Both the position numbers and the translations under genes were made by a program. Positions 40,700-53,300 of a stretch of DNA of 64,000 nucleotides are shown one piece after another. The notes beneath the pieces are model-generated. The model was not told the DNA's origin. It ran no database searches and saw only the letters and a list, made by a program, of their open reading frames with translations. How positions within the stretch are numbered: position 1 is the first letter of the stretch; each line of letters begins with the position of its first letter. The DNA is taken from positions 18,410,721-18,474,720 of the forward strand of contig NW_025062479.1 in NCBI RefSeq assembly GCF_000002995.4, written 5' to 3'. Source of the DNA: Brugia malayi (Eukaryota > Nematoda > Chromadorea > Rhabditida > Onchocercidae).

Positions 40700-42959
40700 C
40701 TAAGAAACATGCAACAATGGAGCCCACAAAATAATGCCTGCGAATTCATCTCCATTTCGAAACGTTCTACGAAATAGAAATTCCCTGATATATCCCTCAA
40801 AATGTGCCCTACAAGTTCCATTCATTGCAAGAAATTTTGCCTTTGCTTCGTTGCAAATATTCTGCAGCAAGACATTATTAACACTAAGCTTTTGTCCATT
40901 GACTAACTCAAACCTCTCCACGTAAGTTTCCGTGATAAAAATAGGATAATCTAGTTGATTTAGCCCATCGATATATGTTCCCTCATCGGAAATTAATATC
41001 GTATCACGCAGAATCCACTGCAATACTTCCTCTTTTAGGCGTTCTGTTGTATAATCTTCAATTGCAATAATTATACAGTTTTCTGTTTCTCGTTCCACCA
41101 TGCCAATTAAATATGGATGCTGTTCACCAATTCTTGTTTTGTACAAAATCAATCGCCCAATTTCCACCACACTACCTAAAACATTTTAGCAATAAGAAAA
41201 CACAAGTATTTCAATTGTCTCAACAACATACAAGTGAAAATTTATTTATTTCAATTAATAAGGAGCTAGGTAATCGTACAATTACATTCATGATACTTAA
41301 ACAACACCCACAATTAAACACATTGCCGCTTAAACAAAACATACCATAGTAACCAATTAAGATTTCGTCTGATTAAAAGGCATTTATTTGTTAACAATTA
41401 AATTTGCATGTGTATAGATATGGATACACATGCAAATTAAACATAAAAATACTTCAGTTATCAATTATCATTTGGGACACCAAAAGTTATCTCACCTGGA
41501 CCACCAATTGGTGTTTGATTTGCTTCAACAAAACCGGAAGCGATTTGTCGCATATAATCTGCCCAAGCAACAGACATTTCGCTGCTGAAATGAGTGTGCA
41601 AACGAATTTCATGCAATTTATAATTCTGCGCCCACAAATACATAAATTCGATAATATCAGCTATTGATAGATGATGTCCATGAAATATACTTCCATGTCG
41701 GATGGAAAGTGATGAACAATAATTACGTTTTCTGCCACTTCTTCGTTCTTGCTTTGTAACCACATGCATACACCGCCACTGTAACTTGATAAATTACGAC
41801 ATGCATCTGAATGAATTGTAAGAAAATGAAAAAAAGTCACTATCACAATCTTAATTTTATATTAAAACTGAACTGAGGATGTGAAAAATAATTGAAAATA
41901 GATATGAAAATGGAGTCCTACAAAACACAAGCTATTTCTTAATAGGGTTAAAAAAATTATGATCAGTTGCTTAAGAAATGAGATATGGAACTTCAGTAGC
42001 ATTCTTTCCTTTATGTCTCATGTAAAGAAAAAAATGAAATATGGCAAAAATCTAGAACTATTCACGAAAACTTTTTTTCGAGAAAAAATCACATCCTATT
42101 ATCTATCTGCTACGTTATCATTAAACTCACATTCTTAAGCAATTTTTATATAATATAGTACTTTCACGTAATTGTAAAGTAACTTGTAAGCAATGTGTAG
42201 ACTGTAGACTTTAGTGAACAATTTAGAGCAATGATTAAATGAAGGATTAAGCTACTCGAAAGGATATACAGTAGCAGCATTGTTTGTTTTCCTGCGATAT
42301 TACAATACATTCATTGAAACAACTTCTAGGATTGAATAAGGAAATTTACAGTAATCCAAAATTGAAAACGCGCTAGGATAGAAAGACTGCTAGATGTTTA
42401 AAAAAGTGCAATTTTGAACTAGCACAATTTCACTTCCTTTCTAACCTGCAAACCATCAAGTCCATTCCTGCTCCACAGAAGCATCATTTGTCCACAACGC
42501 TTACACTTCATTGAATTTGAAATTAAGCTATATCGTGCAGCAAATTCAACAGCCATTTCGTTCGGGGAAATCAATTGTAAGAGCTGGTCATATGTCAAAC
42601 CATGTAACTTCGACAGCCTTTCATCCCATGAAATAACTTCTTCGGGTCTCACAATATAATACCGAGATGATATCTTTCCACCTGAAATTCTTAATTTGCA
42701 TCTTAACGCGATTGGAAAAATAGTAAACTCAAATTGTTCAGGGAATCAAAAACCTTTTTAAATAATAAAAACGAATTAAATCAATGCCACTGACACATCC
42801 CCGAGTTCTTGTTTAGCAGTTTCCCTCTCTCTTATTTCGTTTTTAAATCTCTAAATGATTTCTAAGTTCGAAATATAGAGAAAACAAAAAATGAAACTGT
42901 GACCAGAAAAATCACTATATAATATTAGTAGTACCTTCAGTGTTACTTGTATCAACCAT
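40700..42959 (-). CDS. Merlin/ISXO2-type transposase-derived protein, catalytic residues lost
   Basis: Four exons: 42959-42935, 42681-42446, 41778-41496 and 41175-40700. Phases agree and encode 339 residues ending at TGA, with no internal stop or frameshift. The order matches IS1016/Merlin transposases (ISXO2-like DDE domain). A zinc-binding N-terminus has KCKRC (Cys 68 and 71) and WRC (Cys 90), then SIRHGSIF, LSIADIIEFMYLWAQ and IGGPG (178-182). The strand normally reading VEIDE reads VEIGR, so the first catalytic Asp is Gly 188. MVERET and ISDEGTY follow, keeping the second Asp (245). The usual HTNxIE region reads LLQNICNE, so the third acidic residue appears lost. REFLFRRTF ends the domain. 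Three introns and an intact frame with an inactive site suggest a domesticated host gene, possibly DNA-binding. An old, recently silenced copy is the alternative. No terminal inverted repeats were recognised around it. Confidence 0.85.
41401..41438. repeat. 15-bp inverted repeat with octamer motifs
   Basis: AATTTGCATGTGTAT (41401-41415) and its exact reverse complement (41424-41438) are separated by 8 nt. Each arm contains ATTTGCAT/ATGCAAAT, the octamer recognised by POU-domain factors. It lies in the third intron of the transposase-derived gene. Confidence 0.8.
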
Positions 42960-43956
42960 ACTTTATTACAGGTATATTTCGGTGACAAGAAAGTAAGGAA
43001 TTCGCGATCAGTAAGAAGAAAATCTTCAAGTCGTTACCATGCACTACCTGAAAGAATCTTTACTAACTGATTTGAAAAAATCTGGTAAAAAATCATAACA
43101 TGAATGACCAAAAGCAGAGTGATATAAGAAAACAATTCCAATTTGCTTCATAAGTGAACAAATTTAATTGCAGCAATTAATTTAATTCCTGTAAGTAACA
43201 TAATCATCAAAAAAGAGATATCTAAACTTCGAAAAGTATAGCAGTTACATATCACAGTGCACGGAAGGTTTGCGGATTCTACTTTTAGAAACAAAGAATT
43301 TCATTCCACTTAAACATCAAGTCATTTCTATTTTTCTCACTTGTAGAGAGCCATCAATTACAACAGGTACTTTGGCACAGCCAATCGCGAGGATCAGAAG
43401 TTGTTAGAGATAAACCGCATCGCTTAGCTTATTATTATCTGGGATATGAATAAGTTCCATTGTAGTAAAAATAACTTTCTTCCTTGTAAGGACTTTCGTT
43501 TCAAAAGGCAACTTTTGTAAAGATTCATTGATAAATCAATGAACCCGGTTCCCAGATGTTATCGGTAAAACTCTTAAGTTTGTAAATTCATATAAGTTTC
43601 CCTTCAAGAGAGAAATTATCAAAAGCTTCAGAGGCATCAAGTCAATGAAGATTCACAGAAACAATCGATTTCCAGAATTGCTTTTACTCCAAATGATTCA
43701 TACGTTACAACAAAATATGGCTCGGCCGTGAGAGTTTTCGCGAAACTCATAGTTAAAGAATGGTTATGAGGTTTTGTTTAAGATATGATAAAAAGGTGCT
43801 TTTACTGATTAGGATGGTTTTAATGTTTTCTACAAAAGCTGGAGATGGTTATTTATTGAAGTCTGGTCATTTGATGCAAATTTTGCTTTCAGACACTTTT
43901 TGAAATTCTTGTGATAATCATTTCGAGGCAGGCGCTTATCATAACACGAGATCAGA
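42960..43956. promoter_or_regulatory. Divergent promoter region
   Basis: About 1 kb between the minus-strand transposase-derived gene and the plus-strand Dim1 gene, which start in opposite directions. No specific element was identified apart from a likely trans-splice acceptor at 43891-43892. Confidence 0.45.
43891..43892 (+). promoter_or_regulatory. Possible trans-splice acceptor before Dim1
   Basis: TTTTGCTTTCAG ends at 43892, 64 nt before the Dim1 start codon, with no coding exon upstream. It matches the nematode 3' splice consensus, so a spliced leader may be added here. Confidence 0.4.
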
Positions 43957-44931
43957 ATGTCGTATATGTTACCTCATTTGAGCAATGGATGGCAAGTGGA
44001 CCAGGCAATTCTGGCTGAGGAGGATCGTGTCGTACTTATTCGATTCGGTCATGATTGGGATCCAAGTTGTATGCGAATGGATGAGGTTTTTACTTCTTTA
44101 CTTCAGCTTTTACTTCTTTTCATACCTTTTATCATATTAAATTTTGGCGCATTAATTTGTCCTTTAAGTGCATATTTTAAAGTCATGATATATAGGTTTG
44201 TAATTTCATGTTGGTTTAAATTCATTTCCACCCTAAAAGCATGCTCAGCTTCATGTAAGTCCATAATGCCGGACGAGAAATTGAAAGTACTGCGATGTTA
44301 TTATTTCCATTTTTAAGGAAGCAAATTTTTACATTAAATGTTTATTTGCAGACTTTATATAAAATTGCGAACAAAGTGAAAAATTTTGCTGTAATATATT
44401 TAGTAGATACGACAGAGGTACCTGATTTCAACAAAATGTATGAATTGTACGATCCATGTACTGTGATGTTCTTTTTCCGCAACAAACACATTATGGTTGA
44501 TTTAGGTTGGCTTAATCGTAAATGTCGATTTTCAGTTAGGAATGTCATACTATCATTAATGTTTTAACTGCCAGCACGTGATTTATGTTTAACTTTAGTA
44601 TTTTTAATGTATTTTTATATACTTAGCAAATTAACTATATGTAGGTTGATTAGATATTTCTAAAAGAGGAGAACAGTTCATGTCTTTTGGTTTCTCCAAA
44701 AACAATGATTTTATCAAATTCTTTTGGAAACATGAGTGGTTTTTGATGAATTTGTTTTTATTTTAATCAGAAACCATTGGTTTAGGCACTGGTAATAACA
44801 ACAAAATCAACTGGCCTATCACTGATGGACAAGAATTGATTGATATTTTAGAAACGGTGTACAGAGGTGCTCGTAAAGGTCGTGGTCTTGTTGTGTCTCC
44901 TAAAGATTATTCAACGAAATATAAATATTGA
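43957..44931 (+). CDS. TXNL4A: Thioredoxin-like U5 snRNP protein Dim1 (TXNL4A)
   Basis: A core subunit of the U4/U6.U5 tri-snRNP, essential for pre-mRNA splicing in the nucleus. It has a thioredoxin fold without redox function. Three exons: 43957-44085, 44352-44505 and 44786-44931. Phases agree and give 142 residues, exactly the usual length. Diagnostic blocks are MSYMLPHL at the start, NGWQVDQAIL, RFGHDWDPSCM (Dim1 lacks the CxxC of true thioredoxins), KVKNFAVIYLVD, EVPDFNKMYELYDPCTVMF, GTGNNNKINW and the C-terminus GARKGRGLVVSPKDYS. The near identity to animal and fungal Dim1 makes this call very secure. It lies about 490 bp upstream of MED21 on the same strand. Confidence 0.98.
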
Positions 44932-45243
44932 CTAGTTCTTAAATACTTTTTTAATTATATTATTGTGTTTCTGTTTTATTTCACATTTTATTTCTCAAAA
45001 TGTTAGTCTGTTTTGATGTACTATGCAATATTAGAAATTCTAGTAAATATTTTGTTTACGTATTAAATTTATAGATTGGATATGATTTTGTAAAACATTA
45101 TATTTTTGAAACCTCCATGTTTAATTTTTGTGTGCATACATATGCACACTTTGCGATACCTTGTAAATATTGCCCAAGTTTTAGAAATATTATTAGTAAT
45201 CATGATGATATTGTTGTTACACAGTTAAATTGGAAACTTGAAC

Positions 45244-45249
45244 AATAAA
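45244..45249 (+). terminator. Polyadenylation signal AATAAA between Dim1 and MED21
   Basis: A canonical AATAAA lies 312 bp after the Dim1 stop and about 155 bp before the probable trans-splice acceptor of MED21. This arrangement is seen in nematode operons, where upstream 3' end formation is coupled to trans-splicing of the next gene. Confidence 0.5.
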
Positions 45250-45400
45250 TTTTTCATGTCTCTGTTTTGTTTCTGTTTTTCGAGGAATGCCAGGAAATAT
45301 ACCTGTAGGATTTTTCGCATCACTTATTTCCTTATTGTCCACCGCTCACATCTTTGTCATTGACATGCTGTAAATGACGACACTGTAAAGATAATGGTTT

Positions 45401-45404
45401 TTAG
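45401..45404 (+). promoter_or_regulatory. Possible trans-splice acceptor before MED21
   Basis: GGTTTTTAG ends at 45404, 20 nt before the MED21 start codon; a second candidate (GATTCTAG) lies only a few bases before the ATG. Either could receive a spliced leader. Confidence 0.45.
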
Positions 45405-45424
45405 CAGAAGTCGGGATTCTAGCT

Positions 45425-46291
45425 ATGGCTGATCGCTTAACTCAACTGCAAGATTTGGTTAATGAGCTGGCTAATTTGATGTGCAACTCAATTGGAGTTT
45501 TACGACTTACAGCACCATCATGTGATTTTAATGGAACATCAAAAGTATATTTTTTTTCGTATTAAAATTTATTATAAGTTGTACATATTTCATCCCATTC
45601 GCTATCGTGTTGCATTAAAGGCACTAGATCTGTGCGTTTAACGCTTCTAAATTCGCTACCAAGATTTTTAATTCAATCCATCCCACTGGATCTCATTGAA
45701 CTTTTAGCAGTAGTTCTCTCTCACTTTTTACAAATATCTTTTACCGATTTTATCCAGGCATTAGAGGACGAAGAGAACTGTGGTCTTTTCGCTGCAACAA
45801 TTGCGCATACAGCTAAAGATATCGAGATCTTGATTGATTCTTTGCCAATAGATGAACCTGCAGCAAGTAATTCAGAAATTGATTCATCTTTATTGAGCAT
45901 GGACGAACATAGGCATAGGGTAAGTTTTTCTAATCTCCGGATGTAGACTGTTCGGCTCATCAGTGCTTTTTTGTGCATCTTACAACTAATGAGCAGGAAA
46001 TGAAAGAAAAAAAATATGTCTGCTGAAAAAATTGGTTTAGGAAAAATGGTTTTGCACTGCGAATTATATTGATTTAGGTTTCTTTTCCACTCTTTTGCGT
46101 CCATTTATAATAAGTCGTTAGACAGATTTTTTCGTCTTTGTTTGCCATAAACACCAGTTTATGGCAATCAATTCTAGGCAGCACGTGAACTTGAACAAGC
46201 AGTTATCGATGGCGAAGAATTGATAAAAAAGATACAGAAGGCATTAGCTGAAATTGCACGAGTGCAGATGCTGTCACGTCCATTTATTTAA
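45425..46291 (+). CDS. mdt-21: Mediator complex subunit 21 (MED21)
   Basis: A small helical subunit of the Mediator middle module, where it pairs with MED7 in the hinge that links transcription factors to RNA polymerase II in the nucleus. Three exons: 45425-45544, 45758-45919 and 46178-46291. All are phase 0 and give 131 residues (human 144). The start [16 protein letters not shown] matches the MED21 N-terminus almost exactly. It is followed by [27 protein letters not shown] (the central family block) and a C-terminal helix with [14 protein letters not shown] short Ser/Asp-rich loop ([14 protein letters not shown]) replaces the longer vertebrate linker. A further small exon between 45545 and 45757 cannot be excluded. 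The end MLSRPFI lacks the Ser-rich vertebrate tail. Confidence 0.95.
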
Positions 46292-48387
46292 TGCTGCCAT
46301 ATATTTATAAATTTTCTATTGTCTCTTCCATCAGTTATCACAAGTTAGAATGAATTATCTGATTTCAAATAGTCAAAAGAAAGCACTGTAGTTGAGAATA
46401 ACTATTCAACGTTCGAACATTGTTCTGTTTAGTGAAGCACGTAGTTGTGTTAGCTTATTTGTATTGTGTAGTAGTTCCAACTTCCCCATATCACTGTCTT
46501 TTTGGAGGCCAGTTAAATTTCGTTTTTCTTCGTATAGATATGTGCCACTTGGATATTTGTCTCAATTTCTGAAGATATTGTTCATTTTGTCACAGCATAG
46601 TAAATCTGTCGATTGGATATCAGCTAGCGATGAACAGTTTCAAATAACGGAGTGGAGCTAACAAAAAAACAATATCAATAATTTGTGAATTGCTAGTAAT
46701 TTAATAGTGAAATACATTAATACAGGCATATTTATATCCGGAATTATAATAGTAGATACGTGTGGATGATTAAATGGATAATTTTAATGATTTCAGTATG
46801 TAATATATTTCAGTTTATAGGAGTTTCTGTCAAAGAACCGATATTTTGTTTTCCTTCATTTTGTATTTCTGGAAGATGTGCTCTATCTTTTTCCGTGTTT
46901 TGAATTGTAGGTAGGGTGTTAAGTAGGACTATCGTGTCATTGATAAACGTGAATAGAGCGGTTCCGTGCTCGGAATTACTTTGTCATTATTCCTTGGTGG
47001 ACTGGCTTTGTTGTTGCAAGAATATATGTTCTTTGCAGCTACGATGGTGCTAACTATGTGTGGTTTTGGCTTTATTTGTCATCGAAATAATGTGTTGTAA
47101 AACTACCGATGGTATAAAGAGCGATCACCAGTATGAGGAGAGGATAAATTAGTTAATAGAGATGTAATTTTCGCTTCGCTCTACTAATGCAAACTAGTCA
47201 GGATTTTTGCATTCTGTTTATCGATTTTCATGAGATGGCTTTTCTTTTGATTAGACGAATTTAAAATAATGATAGATAGTCGGGTTTTATAGTCTCAGAT
47301 CAGATCATTGTTTGATCTTTAGTTTAAATTAATTTTTTACTGCAGGGATTATGTGGAATATAATTTATTGCTGATTAAATATATAATTACAATATTCGTA
47401 CTGTACATGGCATCACTACCAATATTTTTTCACGGAAAAAGATTACTGTTTGTCAGTTCACTGTTAAAAAAACAGTTTTTGCAAGAAAGAGGTTCATTAA
47501 ATTAAGTAGTTTAGATGTGGTTGGTTTACACTATAGGTAAAATTTGCTGCCGCTATATCATCGTGAAATATCACTGTATTATTATTAACAGTAAGTTTCA
47601 CTGGAGGAATTAAAGTTAAATTAGGATGCAGTTAATCAGAGATGGATTTGTTTTGAATGTAGTGTTAATATAAGAGCTATAAATTTACAAATGATATAAA
47701 AAATCGTTTAGTAGTTGAAACGAGGAAGATTTTACAATTTATAATGGATGTATTCCTACATCAAATCAATATTTCGTCAGACAATCAAAGCCTTTCTGAT
47801 CTCTCATTAAGTTGAGTAATATTATCATGCTGTCCCCAAACGCATGAATGATCTTTTGTGCTGTAGCGGTTTCATTTTATGATTAGTTCCTTCTATGGAT
47901 TTGCTTCCAAATTTATTAGGATTACGTGAATTCATTTAAAAAAGAAATTTTTAGCACATTCTTTTTTTGAAAGTTATGCACCTGCATTGAATATACAGTA
48001 GACGTATGGAAATTGAGTAAGTTATATAAACTGCTAAAAAACTTAAAAAGCGATCTTTGATTGTTACTATGTTTTCATGAAAGTCGAAAGCGCTAACAAG
48101 TCAGAGTCAAGTGTGGTTTAAAAGTATGCTTAAAAATTCGCTCAAAGTTTGAAGAAATGCATTGTCTCCACATGTCAAGTTTAAACAGCTTATTATAATG
48201 GGGAAGTTTTAGTTTCAGTTTGGATATGTTTAAGTGCTTAAGGATGGATCTAAAATGAAAAAAGTTATGAATCTGAAAAAAAGAAACGTTACAAACTTGT
48301 CATTAAAGGAGTTTTATACTGCTGTATACATATATGTATATATAGTTAATGAGGTCAACAATACGATTTCAAAACATATACTAAGGA

Positions 48388-48413
48388 CTTAAGTACTTGA
48401 GCAAGTACTTAAG
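48388..48413. repeat. 26-bp palindrome
   Basis: CTTAAGTACTTG (48388-48399) and CAAGTACTTAAG (48402-48413) are perfect reverse complements around a 2-nt centre, so the sequence can form a cruciform or bind a dimeric factor. No gene is adjacent. Confidence 0.8.
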
Positions 48414-50292
48414 CTGAACGCATATTATTTCTCCCGAGCATTAGAGAAAAAAAAAATTTCATGCAAATATAAAAAATTAAGAGTCGTGAGAAAAGAGGTT
48501 TTTTATATAAAACTGTTGATAAGAAATGAAGTTGCAAAATGCTAATTTCATTTCACATTTAAATGCAATATGAAGTACTAAATAATTTTTGATACCTACA
48601 ACGATTTGCAGAGTACTTAGAAAAGCAATTATTCCAAAAAAAGAAAAAAAAAAATTGATTCTACCCTTTCCTTGAGTACACTATAACCTGAAGATTCTGA
48701 AATTATAAGTTTGCTTACTTTACAAAAGTGTTATAAACTGGGTCTGTAAAAAGTTAGAAATAGGTGGAATTTGAATGAATTGTCTTGAATTCTTCTATAA
48801 ATATCATAAACTATTTTCATAGTGATGAATCCATCCAAATTTTCGGACTGGTCTGCATTTTATGGTTGATTGAACATTTTCATCCCTTTTTCAAGTTAGA
48901 AATGTCATTAATTAACATTCCGTTCATTTTCGAAAGTAGTAATGAAATAATGATTTACAATTGACTAATTAGTGTTTACTTTATATCGCTTCGTTAATAT
49001 TAGCTAATAGTACCATCCTCTTTATTCGCAGACTTACACTTCTTAAAACTTGTTGGCTATTATACAGCTAATTAGTTGCAAATGGTTACTATTTTGATAT
49101 CCAAGCATTTTGATGTTAGGCGTTAATTTACATACCTCAGTGAATGTTTCTATCGATTCCTTAATTAAAAGTGAAGATTTCTCATATTTTTTCGTTTTCA
49201 TGAAATTTGCAAAACCTCATTGCATAAAGTGATCTCTGAATTCTTTATTTACGTATACATCGCTTTATTCACGCTTTCAGTATAGCATTTTATAAAAATT
49301 AGAATTTAGAAAATTAGGAAAAATCACCCTGAATATCTAACATCAAGTAAGAGCTTTAAACAGCATTTGAACATCGATTTTGACAAATGCAATAATAACT
49401 AAAGCAAAGATCCGATTCGTAACAGACATTCAATTTTAAATGTTGTGATTCGTAAAGAATGCAGCGTCTTGTTCAGTTATTGTTTTAATGTAGGCTTTTG
49501 ACCTTATTTACATCCGTAATTGGAGATGAAGAACAAATCATTTAATTACAAGTATTTCGGAACTGCTTTTTCTGCTTGTTACAGGTTACACATGAAATTG
49601 CCCTAATTAGGCCATTCACGAATGTAGGAAAATATCATAGTATGAGTTTATTAGAGTCAAGTACAAGCTGTAAATATGAAAGATGCGCATGCCAAACTGA
49701 ATATTAGTGGAAACGTTTAATAGATGCTAGTTACTCTTCTTTATATGTTGCGCCTCTTCGGATTTAGCGGAAAAATGCTCATAATGAAATATTAAAGGAC
49801 TTATAATCATGTAAAGGTATAATGATTTTTTCGATTACAGTAAATAATGAGACTGATTTCATTATTTAAAGTTCATTCTTGGCATATTGATCACTGATTT
49901 AGTAAAATTAAAGTGAGTACTAACGAAGGTACTGAATTCCGAGTTCATTGGAACTATACTCTTCCGATATATTGGAATTTCCCCAAATGAACTATTGATT
50001 ATACTTCTCTTCTTCCCTATCTTTTCCGCTGCAGTCTTCTTTTTTAAGCTTATAGATGCAAGTTATCACTTGTAGTCATCTTCATTACAAATTCATTTAG
50101 ATATCAATTTTCCTTACATATTTTTATATACGTTAGTATAGATTCCACAATAAAATTTGCCTATAGAATTTTTATCGTTAGACAAAATCAAAAGATCACA
50201 GGCACCCTATCATGCTTGAGTAGCGGAAGAACATGGAATAATTTCTTCTGCTTATGTCTATTTGTCAGGGATGAATTGAAATAATTGATCCC

Positions 50293-50354
50293 ACTTCATT
50301 CATTTCGATTCTATAGGCAAATTTTTGACAATACAGACTTCATTCATTTCGATT
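50293..50354. repeat. 18-bp direct repeat
   Basis: ACTTCATTCATTTCGATT occurs at 50293-50310 and 50337-50354. The copies are exact and lie in non-coding DNA; a local duplication is the simplest explanation. Confidence 0.7.
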
Positions 50355-53300
50355 TATTAATCTGTCGAACATATTTCATTATTAATCTCAGTTTACCTTA
50401 AGCTCAAAGTCTGCATTGTATTGGTGATATAGATAGTTTTGATGAGGAGTAATATTTGACGTCTTTGTCTCATATTTCATTATTGAGTGGTTTGTGTTTC
50501 AGAGCGCCGATAATCTTTTGTTTCTACTAGGATAGAATGTTTTGAGAGATAATATGAAATAAATAAGATGCAAAGTTGTAAAGTAATTGAACAGATGGTT
50601 GCTAAGTAAGAAATATCAGTCGAAGTTTCTCCACTTGTTTTTGAATGAATTTGACTATCTTCTTTGTACATGTTAGAGTGGCGGTTAAGGACAGTAAATT
50701 GGACGGAAAAGGAGAAAAGAAATTGTGTGGTAATTAATCAGTTTACCTTTAGTGTGTTGAAGAGGATAATCTGTTTCAGCCAAATGACTGTCTGTTTCAC
50801 TTCTAGACAAAACTTTTTGGTAAACAACATTATTAATTTAAATGGATGCTCAATTCTGTGCGTCCTCCTCCACTCCACCCATTTCAAATACTTGCCCTAT
50901 CTCATCATCGACGTATCTCACATTTGACAAACACACCAATACTCTTTTTTGATTGCGAAAGGTTATTTTATTCAATATAACTTGAAAAAATAAAAATAAG
51001 ATTTGCGACATATATGATAATCTCAGTTGCGAGTGAATGGATCTTTTCTTTAAAAGCATCTTAATATGAACATAAATATGTAATTAATTATTGAAATGAA
51101 TAATGAACTTTATAAAATAAATGTTGCAGTTGTGATACACAATTACTGCAAATTAAATGAATTATATTGAAAAATATTCGCTTAGTGATAGAAGTTTTAT
51201 ATCAGAGCATAATTAGAAAGAAGAGACAAGGGAGAGTGAATTTTTTTCATGTAGGATTTTCATTGGAAATAAAACTTAAGCAGAAAGGTATCACGGCATT
51301 TCTCTATTTATTAAGTAGAAAATAAAAAGACATATAAATTTGTGTGTATTTTATATGCAAGGTACGCTATACACTATCTACAACATCCATGTTATACGAT
51401 TTTCTCCGTACAGATTTTAATAAGCGTATGAACTCTCATATGCCATCCTGATATCAGTCAAGATTACAAGCTTATCTTACTGGCCGTACTCACTTCAGAA
51501 TTGTCTCTTACATCAAAATGGAACCATAAGTACAAGCATTGCTGCAATGGCTCATATTTCTTAACAAGCTGTCAAACAATAACTTAAACAATAAATACCG
51601 ATTGAAGAAACTTTTATCATACTCCGCTCAAAGGTATTCGTTCAGTCATGCGATTATTTGAACAACTTCGATAATAAATTCCTACTTCAATACAAACTGA
51701 TTTGTTTTCCGGGAAATGAATAGAGATAATCGTTTGTGTGTATGTGATATCTCTGCTGAGAGATATTTAAACTGAAGCAGAATTCTTTTTCAGTGCTTTC
51801 CTTGCGCTGTTCTCATTCACATCATTTCAGAATTGTCCATTGCATCAGAGTGGATGTAAGTCTTTATTTATTGAATAAGTTTACTACAACATGTCGACAC
51901 TTACCACGGATTACGTCATATCCCTCTCTTCAACAGAGTGTTGTTATACGTGTCGTATAGTACAATAGAGAGAAGGAAAGGAAGATGAAACGTTAGAAGA
52001 GAGTGAAAATAGCAAAGAGGAAGGCAGAGGATGATTGAAACCACCTTCTGTTCTGTTCAATTTCCTATCCAGATCGGTCTTCTGTATAACTATTTTTGTA
52101 AATAAGCGTACATCTAGCTGGCGCTAATATTCATTCAATCCTTTATTTGTTTGCTCATCTCACTGCGCAGCATTCCACTTTCCAGTCTCTTTCTGACTCG
52201 CTCATCCAATCTATTCTTCAATATTTGTAAGTTTTCGAAATTGAATGCTTCAAACAAAGTTTTTTATAATTCTACGCCAGTAGTTCATATAATGCTACAC
52301 GTACTTCTTCGCAACATGTCGTTTACTTCGCCATCGCTCTAAATCTTTTTTCCAACTAGGTCTTAATAGCTTATCGATTAGTAAAACTAAAGAATATTTT
52401 ATATTTTGAAATTCAGTTGCATGTCAATGCATTAATGGTTGTTAGTTGTCCAACTGAACACTTCACCGTACGGAATTTAATGCGGTATTTGTAACGAGAA
52501 ACTTGAATGAGGTCACCGTTAGGATATATATATATATCACCTCTATCTATTTCAAGGCGAAAGTTATGGAACTACTTTATACTCCATCGAAAATTCTCCT
52601 ATTTCGAGAGATCTCCTGTTAAACAAAATATGTCGGTCCAAAATATTCTGGATTGTTCGGGATCTCGTCAGAATTAAAGCATATTTTGGGTCAGTTTTGT
52701 TGACGTTCCGCATTGTCACCAAACTTTAAAGATCCTACAAACGTTAAGGTAACAAGAGAATATGGGCCATTTTTGCCTTATCATTCATGGATGACATTAT
52801 CAGTTGCTTTTGATAATATTTAGATGACAGGTTAATGCTTTTCGGTGAAGTTTTCAAAGACTCCGAAGTCTTAACTGGAACGGGGACTCAACAGAATCCA
52901 CTAATTTTAGTGCAGGGTCATTAAAGTAAGAATGAGAAGAATGAGTATTCGAAGTGAAGAGGGAAAGGAAATGCATATACTATACGTAGGTGGCATAAGA
53001 TTTAGAGTTTGATTGAAAAAGTTAACATTTTACATTGATTTAGAAAGTTGGAAGAAATTACTTAGCCATTTGTTCACTTAACTTCCCAACTTCCTAGTTC
53101 TATTGGACAAGTGTACATCAACAAGTACAAATGAACATGTAAGCCGACTACATTTATTTATTACAAAGGCGAATAGAACACGAATAGAACTGCTAACAAA
53201 ACAACAATATGCATAAGTGTAGGCAAATTTGAGGAAGAATAAAATATTACTTTAATACACTTAACAACAATATTTTTCCCATAACTGCACCAAATCAAGT

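Noticed and set aside
40734..40925. Plus-strand open frame antisense to the transposase-derived exon
   Set aside because: It mirrors the conserved minus-strand coding exon and has no family pattern.
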